From Strix aluco (Eukaryota > Chordata > Aves > Strigiformes > Strigidae), in assembly GCF_031877795.1 (NCBI RefSeq), contig NC_133971.1, positions 85,584,446 through 85,648,445 on the forward strand: 64,000 nucleotides of DNA, given 5' to 3'. The translations under genes and the position numbers were made by a program. Of this stretch, positions 49,201 to 62,000 are shown one piece after another. Under the pieces are notes generated by a model. It made no database searches and was not told the DNA's origin. It saw nothing but the letters and a program-made list of their open reading frames with translations. Position 1 is the stretch's first letter; the number at the start of each line of letters is the position of its first letter.

Positions 49201-52083
49201 TCAGCTGGCCGCCTTGGCAGCCCCTCGGGCACCGCTCGCCTGCCTCTGCTGGCTCCCTTCTCCCCACGACACGTGCTTCAGCCTCTGCCCAGCTTGCTGC
49301 GCCCTGCAAGGCGGGTGGGCTGAGCACCCCGATCCCTCCCGAGGCTCTGGACTCCGCTTTTCTTTGGCAGGGGTATCTGTGGCAGGTTTCTCGTCTTAGC
49401 ACTATGTTTGCCTCATTCGGGGTCCCCCTCAGCACTGCCATCGACTCGTGTTTTTTGCTTCTGCTCTCCAGGCCAGCTATGGGGTGGAAGATCCTGAGTA
49501 TGCAGTGACCCAGCTGGCCCAGACCACCATGAGATCTGAACTTGGCAAACTCTCCCTCGACAGAGTCTTCCGGGTGAGCTGGGGAGGTGGATCACGGAGC
49601 TGCCAACATCTCGAAACCCCGGGGCAGTCTGCACAGCCAGCCTGATATGCTTAACAGCAAAACACCCTTAGCTTAGAGGGCTTCTGTTTCAGCTGACCTA
49701 TTAGTGAATTCTTGGAGATGGGTCTTGTTTCAGTTACTGGGGTTTTTTTAATGGAATCTGTTTTTTACCCTACCCTGCGTTAGTTGGAAAGGGTGATGGG
49801 TAGTGTATGCCCAGTCCTGGCTGGTCCAGCTGCGTTTCTCTTGAGTCGGTGACTCTTTGCTCAGGCCCAGTGATGAATGTCTTGGCTAACCTGGTTCATG
49901 GGCGGCTGTAACCCTCCTGCTGCGTTTGCTGGGCAGAAACAGGAGCTGTTGGCATTCCTGGATGATGTTTGTATCCAGATGTATGCCAGATGTTTGTATC
50001 CCAGCAATTTCAGTTTGGGCCACTGCTCTCCCTAGGAGATGGTGACCCCTTCAAGAGATGTGGGAAGTACTTGACCCTGCCTTACACCTGTGGAGATGGG
50101 TTTTTCTGGTGACCTTGGCCTGTGAATGGGGGAGCCATCTATTTCCCTCCTGACCCCTGCCTCACGCTAAGCACCTTTTCTTTGCTCTTGGCTGTTTCTT
50201 TTGTTGCCTCCCAGGAGCGGGAGTCCCTCAATGCCAACATTGTGGATGCCATCAACCAGGCTTCAGACTGCTGGGGCATCCGGTGCCTGCGCTACGAGAT
50301 CAAGGACATCCACGTACCCCCGCGTGTGAAGGAATCCATGCAGATGCAGGTTTAGTTGTCTGGGAGGGAGGTCTAGAACAAAAGGGAAGTCTCCTCTTCC
50401 ACGTCGCACCATGTTATCTGTCCAGAGCTGGCAGCGCTGGCCCCTCCTGTGGTGAGGGAAGCCCGTTGGCACTTTGGCTGCTAATGTACAGCTACTGAAT
50501 AATTCCCGTCCGTATTTTGGTGATGGTGGCTTCTGCTTGGTACACGCAAGCCCTGCCAGCTTTAAAATCCCTCCTGGACTCTCTAGGAAGCAAATCCCAG
50601 AGCTGAAGGTCTTTCCTTGAGAAAAACTGGGTGCTAGATCTCCGGTCTGGAAGATCTCCAGTCTGGAGGGGGATGTGGCTGGCTGGTTAGGTGCAGACCA
50701 GGCTGCAGAGGGCTGTGCACCGTGAGGAGCAGAACCAGCCTTCTCTGGGGATCACGCGGTGGTTTGCAGCTGTGTTCTCACTCTTTGCTAAGCCATGCTT
50801 GCCCAAGCGGGACCTAGAAGTGCACCCTCGCTGTGCTTGCCCCACGGATGGAATTTCCACAGCATGGCCCTGGCAGGCTGGTGTCTGACCTGTGTTTGCA
50901 GGTGGAAGCAGAGCGACGGAAGCGGGCGACGGTGCTGGAGTCGGAGGGGACGCGGGAATCGGCCATCAATGTGGCCGAGGGGCAGAAGCAGGCCCAGATC
51001 CTGGCGTCAGAAGCTGAGAAGGCCGAACAAATCAACAAAGCTGCTGGTAGTGCCTTGGGCTAGAACACGTGGGGCCTGGGGGATCTGTAGGTAGCCCTCT
51101 GCACTGAGGGGTGATGCTCCCAGGGAGCAGACGGCACCGCTGTCTGTGGGTCAGGCTTCCTCAGACACACTGATCCTTCCCTGCCAGGGCCCTCGGGCTG
51201 AGCTCCAGCTTGCGCTGCTGCCCCGCAGCCCGGGTCAGCAGGAGGTGTGTGTCAGGAGCTATCGCCATGCAACTGCTGGGGAAGAGGAGGTTTTGCATGC
51301 ATGAAATCGTCTTGATTTGCTCCTTGAAACTGTGCCGATTCGGTCCTTTCAAGTGCTTTGCCGTGGTCCTGATGCGTGTTCTGCTGTGGTTCGTTGCAGG
51401 GGAAGCCAACGCCATGCTGGTCAAGGCCAGGGCCAAGGCCGAGGCTATTCAGCTCCTGGCAGCGGCTCTGGCACAGCAGGTGAGTGACAGCCCCTTGGGA
51501 CAGCCACTGCTTTGGTGCTGGCACTGGGGGAGGTGAAACGTGGCTGGGGTGGCACCTGGCTTGCTTTGGACAACTCCTTGGCATCTGCAGCACCAGCGAG
51601 TGAGGAGTTTTGCTGTCTCGGGGTCCGTGACCAGCCGGGGTGGGCTGCGGAAAGGGTCATGGCTGAGCTCTCGGTGGTATGTGACTCGCGGCTGAGCCTC
51701 GCCCCTCTCTCCCCAGAACGGCAGCGCCGCCGCCTCTCTCTCTGTGGCAGAGCAGTACGTGAACGCCTTCTCCAAGCTTGCCAAAGATTCCAATACCCTC
51801 CTGCTGCCCACCAACACCGGTGACGTTACCAGCATGGTCACGCAGGTCAGTGTTGTCAGAGGGACCCCCCTCTCTTGCCCAGGGGAGGTGGAGGTGGCCG
51901 CCCGTCAGGGCCTGGCCCTCTCCTCTCCCCTGCGGCTTTCGTTCCTTCCAGGCCCTGGGCATCTACACCACGCTGACCAAGCCACAAGCTGTGAAGACCC
52001 AAGACGAGATGCCCCCAGCCCGCGAGGACCCCCAGCCTCCCCCCACGGAGGTGCTGAAGTCAGAAGAGGCCAGCTCCAGCTAG
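46285..52083 (+). CDS. STOML2: Stomatin-like protein 2, mitochondrial (SLP-2)
   Basis: Ten exons: 46,285-46,335; 47,283-47,435; 48,265-48,364; 49,029-49,087; 49,472-49,573; 50,215-50,349; 50,902-51,046; 51,400-51,479; 51,717-51,845; 51,952-52,083. They total 1,086 bp and encode 361 aa, against 356 in human; all junctions keep frame. SLP-2 is an inner-membrane scaffold on the matrix or intermembrane face; it binds cardiolipin and prohibitins and stabilises respiratory complexes and proteases. Residues 1-40 are Arg/Leu-rich without acidic residues, as in a mitochondrial presequence. The SPFH/band 7 domain spans about 45-220, with the signature [20 protein letters not shown] and later [15 protein letters not shown] and [20 protein letters not shown]. 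Residues 201-277 form an Ala/Glu/Lys-rich coiled coil ([19 protein letters not shown]). The Pro/Ser-rich tail ends in SSS and differs from the human tail. Intron 2 hosts an antisense CR1. Confidence 0.98.
47536..48045 (-). mobile_element. CR1 LINE, antisense, in STOML2 intron 2
   Basis: About 510 bp of CR1 3' end in minus orientation. The plus strand opens with TCATAGAATGGTTTGGGTTG, the complement of the CR1 terminus, and continues through AGGGACCTTAAAGATCATC, CAACCTGTGCCAGTGTCTCACC and TTCTCTTCTCCAGGCTGAA blocks. It is 5'-truncated. It lies 100 bp after the exon 2 donor and 220 bp before exon 3, without disturbing either site. It looks younger than the copy at 26 kb. Confidence 0.92.
49111..49157. 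repeat. Two-copy 23-bp tandem repeat in STOML2 intron 4
   Basis: CTCGGCCTGAGTCAAACTTG plus CAG at 49,111-49,133 is repeated at 49,135-49,157 with two mismatches and a one-base spacer. It begins 23 bp after the exon 4 donor. No function is apparent. Confidence 0.85.
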
Positions 52084-52207
52084 TGGGCCTGGAAGGGTCC
52101 CCCACCCTCCCCTGGGGGCTGCCGGCAGTCCTGTCCTGCCGCCCATCCCCCTAAGACGCTCTTCTTTTTCCCTGGGTTCTTATTTTATATTTGGTTTAAA
52201 ATCATGT

Positions 52208-52213
52208 AATAAA
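52208..52213 (+). terminator. STOML2 poly(A) signal
   Basis: A canonical AATAAA 125 bp after the STOML2 stop, preceded by a T-rich element (TTTTTCCC...TTATTTTATATTTGG). It gives a short 3' UTR of about 150 bp. Confidence 0.85.
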
Positions 52214-52421
52214 TGGTACCAGTGCTGCTGCCGCACCTCCCCTGGCACTCGGGAGCCCGACTCGTCACCCCACTGTCTGCCACCAAAGAGGGACCATCCC
52301 TCCTAAACCGGCTCTTGTCAGCAGCTCCCACGGACAGGGAACCGGGGGACCCTTCTCCCGGGGACGTGACTGATTAATGAATTAAAGCAACGCCTCGGTC
52401 GAACTGGGGGTGCCCGGGGTG

Positions 52422-52434
52422 CCCCCCCCCCCCC
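52422..52434. repeat. C13 homopolymer between STOML2 and PIGO
   Basis: Thirteen consecutive C bases, then A and C5. The run lies between the STOML2 poly(A) signal and the PIGO CpG island. Such runs are prone to slippage and sequencing error, so the exact length is uncertain. Confidence 0.8.
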
Positions 52435-52439
52435 ACCCC

Positions 52440-52603
52440 CGAGGCGGGAGGTGGACCCCGGCGGCGCCGGGCCGTCAGGGGGCGCTGTCGCTCCCCGCCG
52501 CTCCCGCCGCCGCCGCTCTTGGACGGGCCGAGGCCCCGCGCGGCGCTGTCGGTGGCGGGAGGGGGGGTGGGGGGAGCGGCTGGCGGCGCCGCGGCGGCCG
52601 CAG
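52440..52603 (+). promoter_or_regulatory. PIGO CpG promoter with non-coding first exon
   Basis: A very CpG-rich, TATA-less block starts within about 230 bp of the STOML2 poly(A) signal. It ends in GGCCGCAG/GTAGGG, a good donor at 52,603/52,604 that can splice to the acceptor CCCCCTAG (ends 53,058), one base before the PIGO ATG. This arrangement puts A at -3 of the start codon. The + strand turns strongly G-rich from about 52,556 onward. The start site within the block is not resolved. Confidence 0.6.
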
Positions 52604-53059
52604 GTAGGGCGGGAGGGCCTGGAGAGGGGGTCGGGGGGGGCGAGAGGGGCGGCGGGAGGAGGGTGCTGAGGGGGCAACAAGGGGCGTGAGGAGGCCGGGG
52701 GGCAGCTGGGAGTGTGGGGGCTGCGCGGGGTGAGGGGTTGGGCGCGGGGCAGGTGGGATTTGGGGGTGCTGGGGGGCCACAAGGGCAGCTCGGGTGTGAG
52801 GTGGAGGGTCGGGGTGCTGTGTGGTGGCTGGGGGTGCCGGGGAGCGGGGCGCGGCGTGGTGGGGGGGCGAGGAGGTTGCGGGGCGCAAGGCGGGTGCCCG
52901 GAGCCGGGGTGGGAGCGGAGCGGGGCAGGGCAGAGGCCGGGGAGTATCGGGGCACGGGCGGTGTGAAGGGTTTGGGGCGCAGGGATGGGTGCTGGCAGGG
53001 GTGGGACCTGGCCCAGGTACAGCCGCAGGGGGCTGAGCCAGCCTGTCCTTCCCCCTAGG

Positions 53060-56000
53060 ATGCAGCGGTGGCCGGTGCTGCTCTTCCTGGCCTGGGTCTG
53101 CTTTCTCTTTTTTGCTGGCATCGGGCTTTTCATGAGTGGCTTCTTGCTCACCCGGATCGAGCTCGCCAGCAGCAGTTCCTGCGCGGACCCCCTCCTGCCG
53201 CCACCCTGGGAGAGGCAGGGCCTCCCGCCGGGCTCCTGTTGGGCACCCCAGCGCTTTTCCAAGGCGGTACTTGTCATCATCGATGCCCTCCATTTCGAGT
53301 TTGCCCGCTTTAACCCAGCCAAGACCAGCCCGCTGCCCTACGAGAACAAGCTGAGTTTCCTGCACCACCTCGCGACCTCCCAGCCTCGCCATGCCCGCCT
53401 CTACCGCTTCCGAGCCGATCCCCCCACCGCCACCATGCAGCGCATTAAGGGCCTCACCACCGGCTCGCTGCCCACCTTCATCGACGTGGGTAGCAACTTC
53501 GCCACCTACGCGATTCAGGAGGACAACCTGCTGGCACAGCTGGTGCAGAACGGTAGGTGGGCAGGGGTGGTGTCCCACTGGGACAGGACACGTGCAAACC
53601 TCTGGTCAACGCACACATGGGACCTTTATTCCTCTCTCCATGGGAAGGGAACTGGTTACAGCACCTCCACCCCGTCAGCTAATTCTTTTGCCCTACTCAG
53701 ATGATAGTTATCTCAGGCAGAGCTGTCACGCAGGCAGGGTTTCTCCATCTTACACTGGGAGTAAGAGGTAGCTGGGACTGTGGTTTCATCTTCATCGTCT
53801 TTGAAGACAACGAAAAAGCAGGTGAAAGTGGCTGTACTGATGGCGACTGTCACAAGGTCACCACCAGTTATGGCAGTACGAAGCCAAGGGCAGTAAGTCC
53901 TGACATGTTTGCGTTCAGGTGAGACGCATGATGAGGGAGGAGCCAGTGCCAGGTGTGCTGTGGGGTTGTCCCTCAGGCAGCAAGCCTGCCTGGCTAGCTG
54001 CCTGCTGCTGTTAGGCAGTGACCTCATCACATTTTCAGTGTAGTTTGGTGCTGCTGGGGTGTGCTTAATGCAGCTGTAAAGGGCTTGTTAGGGTGGGATG
54101 GTGGAGAGGAGAGAAGGGGACAGGGCACACTCTTGTGTCACCCAGAAAGATTTCCTTCTGAGGCTCAGGGTGGCTCAAATTCCAGTGCCTGGGATGAGAC
54201 AGTGTGAGTGGGTTGTCCGCTCCCCTATGTGCGAGTATGGTGGGCAAATGCAGTAAATCATCCGAGGCAAAAAATACTGGTAGACTGTGCCAGAGCACCA
54301 GCCTCAGAGGAAAGGGTTCCTGCTCCCAGGCTGGAAAGAGTCTCTGGAAACATGGAGGGCTGGCTGGTGACAGGCAGGGCAAGCAGAGTGAGGGCAGTCA
54401 GAAGCATCAGTGGTTTTACCTTCTCTTTTCCACATGTGAAAAGCCACCACCGTTGTGTTTAAAGCCAGAGCCCGGGACTTGTGGCTTCTACTCAACCTCT
54501 GTCAGCAGCCATCTACTGCCTTGCGTTTTACAGTGGGGTTGCGGGCCTTGGGCAAGGGTTTGTCTGCTTGGTGCTGCACCTCCCTAAGTGCTGCGGTAGT
54601 ACGGGTGGGTGCCTGCCTGCTTCCTGGCCTGTTCAACCTGCAGGTCTTACTGCTGGGGTGACGTGTCAGAGGTCAGTGACAAGTTGTGAGGTTGTGCAGG
54701 TGGATTTGGTGTGGGGGGCACTTGTGGACTTAGAAACAGGGCTGGTCCCTCCCCATATTCAAACTCATCTACAGCCAGATGGTCATTTTCATTTTAGGTT
54801 GCTTTTGAGTGTGGGTTGGAGAGGAGCCAGTGCTCCAGACCCTGACCTGGATCTGCCCAGGCTCTTTGCACTCGTGCAGGTAACAGCACGACTCCCATGG
54901 GCTCTCTGATTTCATTAATTCCTTTCTTGCTGACTCAGGAAGGAGAGTGGTCTTCATGGGTGATGACACTTGGGAAGGGCTCTTCCCAAAGAAGTTCTTC
55001 CGCTCGTATTTCTTCCCTTCTTTTAACGTGAAGGATCTTCACACTGTGGATGATGGGATCCTACAGCATCTCTATCCAACTGGTAAGCAGTTCTTCCCCT
55101 GCGGCCTGGGTAACCCTTTACGTTAGGTGGGGGTCCTACTGCAAGTTTGGGGTAAGACTGAAGAGTTTTTTTCTGTTACGGAGTGGCACTGGGCAGTCAC
55201 ACACTGCTGCCCAGGGATTACAGTGCTCTAGCTGGATTTCCACAGATAATCCAGCATTTGGAGCCCGTCAACTGTTTCTGTAAATACCTTTCCTCTGTTT
55301 CGGAAAGAGTGCAGCTTGATGGGACAAGGTTAGACTTCTACATCTGTCCTAGAAATACACTGCCAGGATGGAGCAGGAGGAGCAGCTTAACTTTGACACG
55401 TGGCTGCCTGTGCCTGGGAAATACACAACAGTGCAGCTACCTGCCGGGAGGTCAGGGTACAGCACTGCTCTCAGCAGAGCATTGGTGGGAAGAAGGTGAA
55501 GTGTGAGATTGGTTTGTGAATTTTAGGTGATTTCAGACTCCTCCCTGAGGTTCTGGGACTGAGGGGAATGCTCTTTGCTTTATCTGTATATGAATCTAAG
55601 TAAATCAAGAGTGCAGTGACCTTTCATGGGGAAGTTCTTGTGCCTTGTGGGAGAACTGAAGGTCATCATTTAACTCCAAATATGTTGGTTTTCATGTGTT
55701 GAGACCCTGAAGCAGAGAGGAGAGGCCAGGATAACTTCCTAGCTAGGGACAGCGTTGGTGTGCTGGGCCTATGTCCTGGTGGGATGCAGAGGGGCACATT
55801 ATGAGTCCAACCTGAAATATCTCCATGGGAGGACTGGAGTTCTGGCTGCTCCTTTTCGTGAGCATCCCCTTGGTTTTTCTCAGTTTATGGCAGTTTGAGT
55901 TAAGGGTATTTCAAGGTGACCTGGGTGGCTTTGGGCCATTCCCCTCCTGAGGGGTGATGAATGAAAACCATGGATCCTGGAGTGCTTGCTGGGTGTTGAG

Positions 56001-59000
56001 CTCCTCACGGCATTGCGTCCAGGCACCTGCAGACCCGGAGTGTGCCTCTGTTAAAATCTGCATCGATCTACTTGAGAGCTCAGGATGACAACAGCAGTTT
56101 CCAGAGGCACCCAGAAAGCTCTGGCAGGAGGATCCAGGTGCAGAGCCCGTGCCTGAATCCCCAGCTACTGTGTGATAAGGCTCCTCTTCTTCTGCAGTGG
56201 ACAGTGGTGAATGGGACGTGCTGATTGCTCACTTCCTCGGTGTGGACCACTGTGGGCACAAACATGGACCTGACCATCCCGAAATGGCTAAGAAGCTCAC
56301 CCAGATGAATGAGATGCTCAGGTGATTAGTGTGATGGTGGGGGGTTGCCAGCTGGCCTTTTCCTTCAGCTAGGCTGGTGGGGTCTTCCCAGGGAATTTAC
56401 AGATGCAGAGGGCAGCAGGGGATGCTTACTGTGCCTGTTAACATGGAGAACAGCTTTCAGCAGCTGAAAACCCAGCTGTGGGGCAGCCTCAGTTGCATAG
56501 ACACATGTTCATGAGAGGTTTGGTTTCAGAGGTAAGGCTGTCTTCAGGTCTTGGAGCCTTGGTTCTCAACCAAACCATCAGGTGGTGGTGCAGCCGGAGT
56601 ACAGCTGATCTTTCCATCTTTAAAATGGAGATTATCACACTGAGGTTTGGCTAATGTTTGAGAAACACTCAAGGACTCTGGCTAGGGAATGCTGCATTAA
56701 CTGCACAGGCCTGTGAGTTGCACCTTTGTGTCAGAGGGCAGGATGGGATCCAGAAATCCTGATCACACAGCCATGCTTCAGCCCAAAATGCTGTGGCTTT
56801 TGACTCTTAGGCCAGCTCTAATTTTTGCTGCTAGAAAGAGGGGGTAACGTGCCCTGATGCATCTGAGAGTGCAGCGTATATCATGTCATACCTACCGCGT
56901 CCTCCAGGGACAAATCCCCTCTTTTTTCCTTAAAAGTAGGAGATTGCTCACACAACATGATGTGATATACAAGAGCCAAATAGAAGCAGCCTAAAATTTG
57001 TTCTCCTTGGGAATGTTTCTTCTGAATTGTGTTTTGTTGAGATCCCTGAAGGCACTGAAGAACCAGACACTGTTCACTGGGGACCTAAGCAAGATCAGTC
57101 CAGTCTCTCTCAGGGCTCTGAATTTTCAGTTTGGTTTTAAAGCATCCGTTGCCCTGGTACCTGGCTCAGTTGTTACAGCTCTGTGCCAGTACTTTGTTTT
57201 GCTCATACCCTTTTGTGGGCTTCACATCTGTGGTTCAGGCATGCTTGGTGGGGACGTGTCCTCTCCCACCTGGGCTGTTTGGGCCCTTGCCCAGGTAGGA
57301 GTTGACCTTCCTTATCCTGGTGACAGGTCCTTGGTGGATCACCTGGGGAATGACACCCTTCTTCTGGTGGCTGGGGACCATGGCATGACAGAGACCGGAG
57401 ACCATGGTGGCGACAGTGAGAAGGAAGTGAATGCAGCGCTGTTTGTGTACAGCAAAACACCCCTCTTTGTCACTGTCCCTCCAGAGGTGAGAAGAAGCTG
57501 ATCCCTAGCTGTCACTGCCTGAGGTGGCATCCAGAGTGAAAACTGCATCCTGGGGTTACAGAGACTAACGGTTTGATTGGGATTGTTTAGATTGAGAGGA
57601 GTAGGGTGTCTGTCGCCTTTCCTGAGAGAGCAGTGGAAAGGCTGACACAGGATGCAGGTGACTGAAGTGTTTGGGACCCATGTTCAGGCCCCTCCAGCTG
57701 CAAGGGGTGTTTGAGTGGAGCCAGGTGAGCTGTTAGACAGCCAGGGCTATACCCAAGGACCTGCAGCTCCCAGCAGGCATCCTCCCCTCCACAGGGCATT
57801 CGGGGAGGGCACATCTGTGCCTCTGCCTTCCCCTGCGTTTTCACACTCCCGGCTTCCCCAGATTCCCCTCTGAAAGGAGATGTCCTCCCCGTCGTCCTCT
57901 AGCCCTAGTGAAAAGCCACGTTGCTGTTTTCTTCCCCAATTTCCAATTCCTCCCTGTCTCTCCAGGAGCCTGAAGCCGTTCCCCAGGTGAACCTGGTGCC
58001 CACTGTGGCCCTGCTGCTGGGTGTGCCCATCCCCTACAGTAACATCGGCGAGGTGATGGCCGAGCTGTTCTCCGGGGACGGTGACGCTGTGTCTGCAGCC
58101 TTGCAGCAGCTCTCAGTCTATCATATCAACGCCAAGCAGGTACGGCCTACAGTAGGCCTCCCCACTGAACTAGAGAGGAGAAGGAATGGCTTTTTAAGCA
58201 CAAACTTCTTCTGTTTGGTGGAGGTGGGGTGGTGACATGGTGTTATCTTCATGGGGAACTTATTTTGAAGAGTTACCTCTTTGCGGCGTTTGCTCCAGTG
58301 AAAGGCGGCACCATTTTCCCAAAAGAGAAACAAGAGATATCTGTTTAGTGCTGTGGTGTGGAAAATACTGGCTGGGAAGGTGGCATTTGCTTCAGGATGA
58401 GGGTTTGTCCCAGATGGTCAGAGGTGGATTTAGTAATTGAAGAGGCTGGTGGGTAGGCTGGTTCCTCAAGGCTGAAGATGACTAGGGGCAATGGAGATTC
58501 AAGACTACAGATGGGTGTTTTGATGCTGCTTCAGTTTTGGAGAAGAAACTGTTAGCTAAAAAGCTATTCTAGATCAGTGGCAAAAAGAAAACAGTAACGA
58601 AGGACTAAATTAAACACTATCTAACAAGTGACGGTAAAGTAGGATAAGGGAAGGAACAGTTTACACCAAGTGCAACAAAATACAGAACCCCAAGAGCTGA
58701 ATGACAAAATTTGAATGAGAGTGACTATACCAGCTATAAAAGAAGCCCAGGAAATGGAGCAGGCCATATGCCAGGGCAAGCCAGAGCCTCTTTGGAGGAT
58801 GTGAGGGTTGTCCTGAGTCTCTGGGTGTGCTACAGAACCAATTTGCCACACGTGTTGCAAGGTCTGTGTCTCAGCTAAGCACCGGTCTGCCTTTGAGGGA
58901 CCCCTGGATTGCTAGGAGCACAAGAATAACGCCTCCAGCCCCCCGCCAGCTCCTCCGTGTGCCAGTTGGACACCACTGGTGCGAGTCAGTGAGGAGCTGG

Positions 59001-62000
59001 GGAGGATACGATTGCTGATGGGAAGACAGAGATGTTCAGCCTTTCTGCTGTGTATTTATAGAGCAGCAGAGTGCTTTGTCATTTAAAGGTGGTAGTATAC
59101 GTTACTGTCCATTAGTCACTGAGGGTATCGATCATCATCTATTTGGAATTAGTGTTATCCACTCCTGCCTGTTTAAATGTTTGCACTCATCTGTCTGAGG
59201 AGGTTTCTGGCTCAATCATGTTGGTGTTGAAGCAGCTTTTGCCTACCAGGGAGGTTGTGCAGACCTGTGAGAGAGCTGGTGCATATGTTTGCTGTTCATG
59301 GGCAGGGGCAGAGTGATTCTGACCGTGCTCTGAGGCAACTGGAAGGCATGTGTAGATATCAGTGTGTTTCAGGGCTTGAACAGATCTACACTGCTGAGGA
59401 ACTGTGTGTTTGTACGGGTGCCCTGCCCTGGTAACATCCTTGTAAGACTTCTTTTATGACTTTGCAGTCGTGGCTGCCTCTGTTCCTGTCCTCTTGCAGT
59501 AGGAAGCAGAATGAGCTCTCCTTAGTCTATGGTACAGTGGGTTAATGTGCCTGTATTGAAGAAGAGGGAGCAGTTTGATTTGATCCGCTATAAGCTCTTC
59601 AATTTGATGTCTATCCTCAGACAAACAATGTAAAAGACAACATCGAGTACAGGTTAATATCTGGTAATGACTTGAACTTCTGAGGGATGTTTGCCTTATT
59701 GTTATCAAAGGCTCTCTGTGAAGGCCCCTGGTGATGCACAGTGTTGCCAGAGGTGCCAGCAGGTGAAGAAATGAGAGGAGTCAGTGTGGCTGTCGGGATG
59801 GATATGTCACTTGAGAGGGATGTCACTTTAGCAGAGGGATTGTGTTTCCTGACGGTCATATCCTGGATTTGGGTGACCAGCCCTGGGTGGTGCGGCTGGG
59901 GACGGGTCTGTCCTGGCAGGGGTTGGCAGACTGGGGCTGTTTCCATTCTGAAGGGGCTGTGTGAGGCAGTGAATCCCTGTCTCAGAGCAACTGCCTGACC
60001 CTGTGTCCCTTCTCCCATAGGTGGATCGCTTCCTGCACTCCTACTCGCTGGTGGCTCAGGACCTGCCAGCAGAGCAGCTCCAGCATCTGCAGCAGCTCTT
60101 CTCCAGCGCCGTGGAGGAGCACACTCAGCTCTTGGCGCAGGTGCAGGGGGCAACGCTGGTGCCTCCAGAGCTGGAGTCCAGGCTGGGAAGCCTCATCAGC
60201 CGTTTCCAGCTCTACCTGCGAGAAGCACGGGCCCTGTGCACCCAGTCCTGGGCCCGCTTCCATCTCCTGCGTATGGTGGGGGGCTGCACCCTTATTGCCA
60301 CTTCCTGCTTGCTCTGCTACATGGCCTCAGAGCTGTCTGCATCATCGGACTCTTTCTATCGCAGCTGCCTCCTGTACCCACTGCTTTGGGGCCTCATGGT
60401 GGCTCTTCTGCTTGGGCTGGCCCATGCGTTCACCCAGGAGGGGCTGGATCTCCTCCTGGTGTCGTCATGGGCAGCCGCTGCTTCTCAGCTGGGTTTTTTC
60501 TGGCACTGGTGGGGCCGGCATCCCAAGCAAGCCCGTTTGATGGGCAGTCAGCCACCCTTGCCCAGCGCTGGCCTGAGGCAGAGGCTGCAAGCGTGGCTGG
60601 GGCTGGCCTTCCCCATGGGCATTCTGCTGTTCCGCTGTGGAGCGATGTTCTCCGATAGCTTTGTGGTGGCAGAGGCCCGGGTGGCCCCATTCTTGCTGGC
60701 CTCACTGGTGATGTTGCTAGTAGGGAAGCTCCACTGGGACGGTCGCCTGACTGTGCCAGAAGGTCCCAAGCAGCAGTTCCTTGGCTTTTCTTCTTACCGG
60801 AGAGAGATCTGGTACCTGCTGTGCCTTGTGGCCATGCTCCTGATCTGCGTGCGCCTCTCCGGTTTCTTCCACCAGTGCCGTGAAGAAATCCCTCAGTGCC
60901 GGCCCTCTCTTTTCCTCTCCCCCCTTGCCAGCCTGAGAAACACACGGGCCAAGAACCTCTTCTACCTCCTGTGCGTGGTCTTGCTGGCCGGGCTGGTCTA
61001 CGCAGTGCGGAGCTGGCTGCGACACTACGGCAACCTGAACAGCTCAGACCCCCTCGTGCTCTTTGTGCGCTGGGGTTTCCCACTGGTGGTCCTCTGCATT
61101 GCCTGCTACTGGGCCGTTGCCTCCAGCGCTGACGACTCTCTCGGCAAGCTGCAGGAGCTGGTGCACGTGGCAGTTGTTGCCTTTCCGTGGGCTGTCTATG
61201 GGCTGGCTTCCATGGGGCTGCTGCTCCTGCTGTGCAATCCCATGACGGTGTTCGCGAAGGACACGCGGGAGTCGCCAGGATCCATCGTCACTCCCTACCT
61301 GGGGGTTCCCACCTCTGAAGTCGACTTCCTCCACGTCATCCCTCAGATCTACAAGAGGATGCAGGAGTCTCAGAAGAGCCGCCTGGAGCGGGGCAGCTGC
61401 AGGGCCACTGTCGCGGCGTACGGGCTGGGCAGCGTGTACTCGGCAGCCCTGGTCATAGCACTCACCCTGCTGGGCTTCCTCCTGATGCTTCTGCACAGTG
61501 AGCGGCTGAGTCTCGCCTTCCTGCTCCTCTTCCTGGAGGCCTTCGTGCTGCTGCACATCCACTCGCGTGCCAGAGGCCTTGCTGGAGACGCCGGTGAGTC
61601 AGGGCTCAGTAGAGCATCCTCTGGATGTGTGAGCTGGGCCATATCTCCAGTGGGAGAGGTAGCAACCAGTCTCTGCTCTTGGGGAACAGCAGTGCACTGA
61701 TCCTCAGGGGATCCTCTGAGCTTTTTTTAGAGCTGCTTAAATCTAGTAGAAGAGAAATGCGTGCAGCGGGGATGTAATGTGGGAGGAGGAGCAGTCCTTT
61801 GTGTCAGGGGAGGGGGCTCTATACCTCTCCCTTCTCCCCCAGGGTGCGAGCAGCTGACAAACCCCACTGCTGCTGACAGAGTCCAGTAGCAGGGTGGGCA
61901 GCAGAGGGAATGCCTGGCCCCTCACTGCGTCTGTAGTGGCAGCCTGGCTGGTTTCTGTCTCTCAAAAGAGAGAGCATGGAAAGGGAACCTGGAAGAAAAG

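Noticed and set aside
52318-53578. Minus-strand open frames of 334 and 367 codons
   Set aside because: They are antisense to the PIGO promoter, first intron and first coding exon, and arise from GC-rich sequence.
58480-58860. AT-rich, possibly repeat-derived segment in PIGO intron 5
   Set aside because: It looked like a decayed LTR, but I could not match ends or diagnostic blocks well enough to call it.
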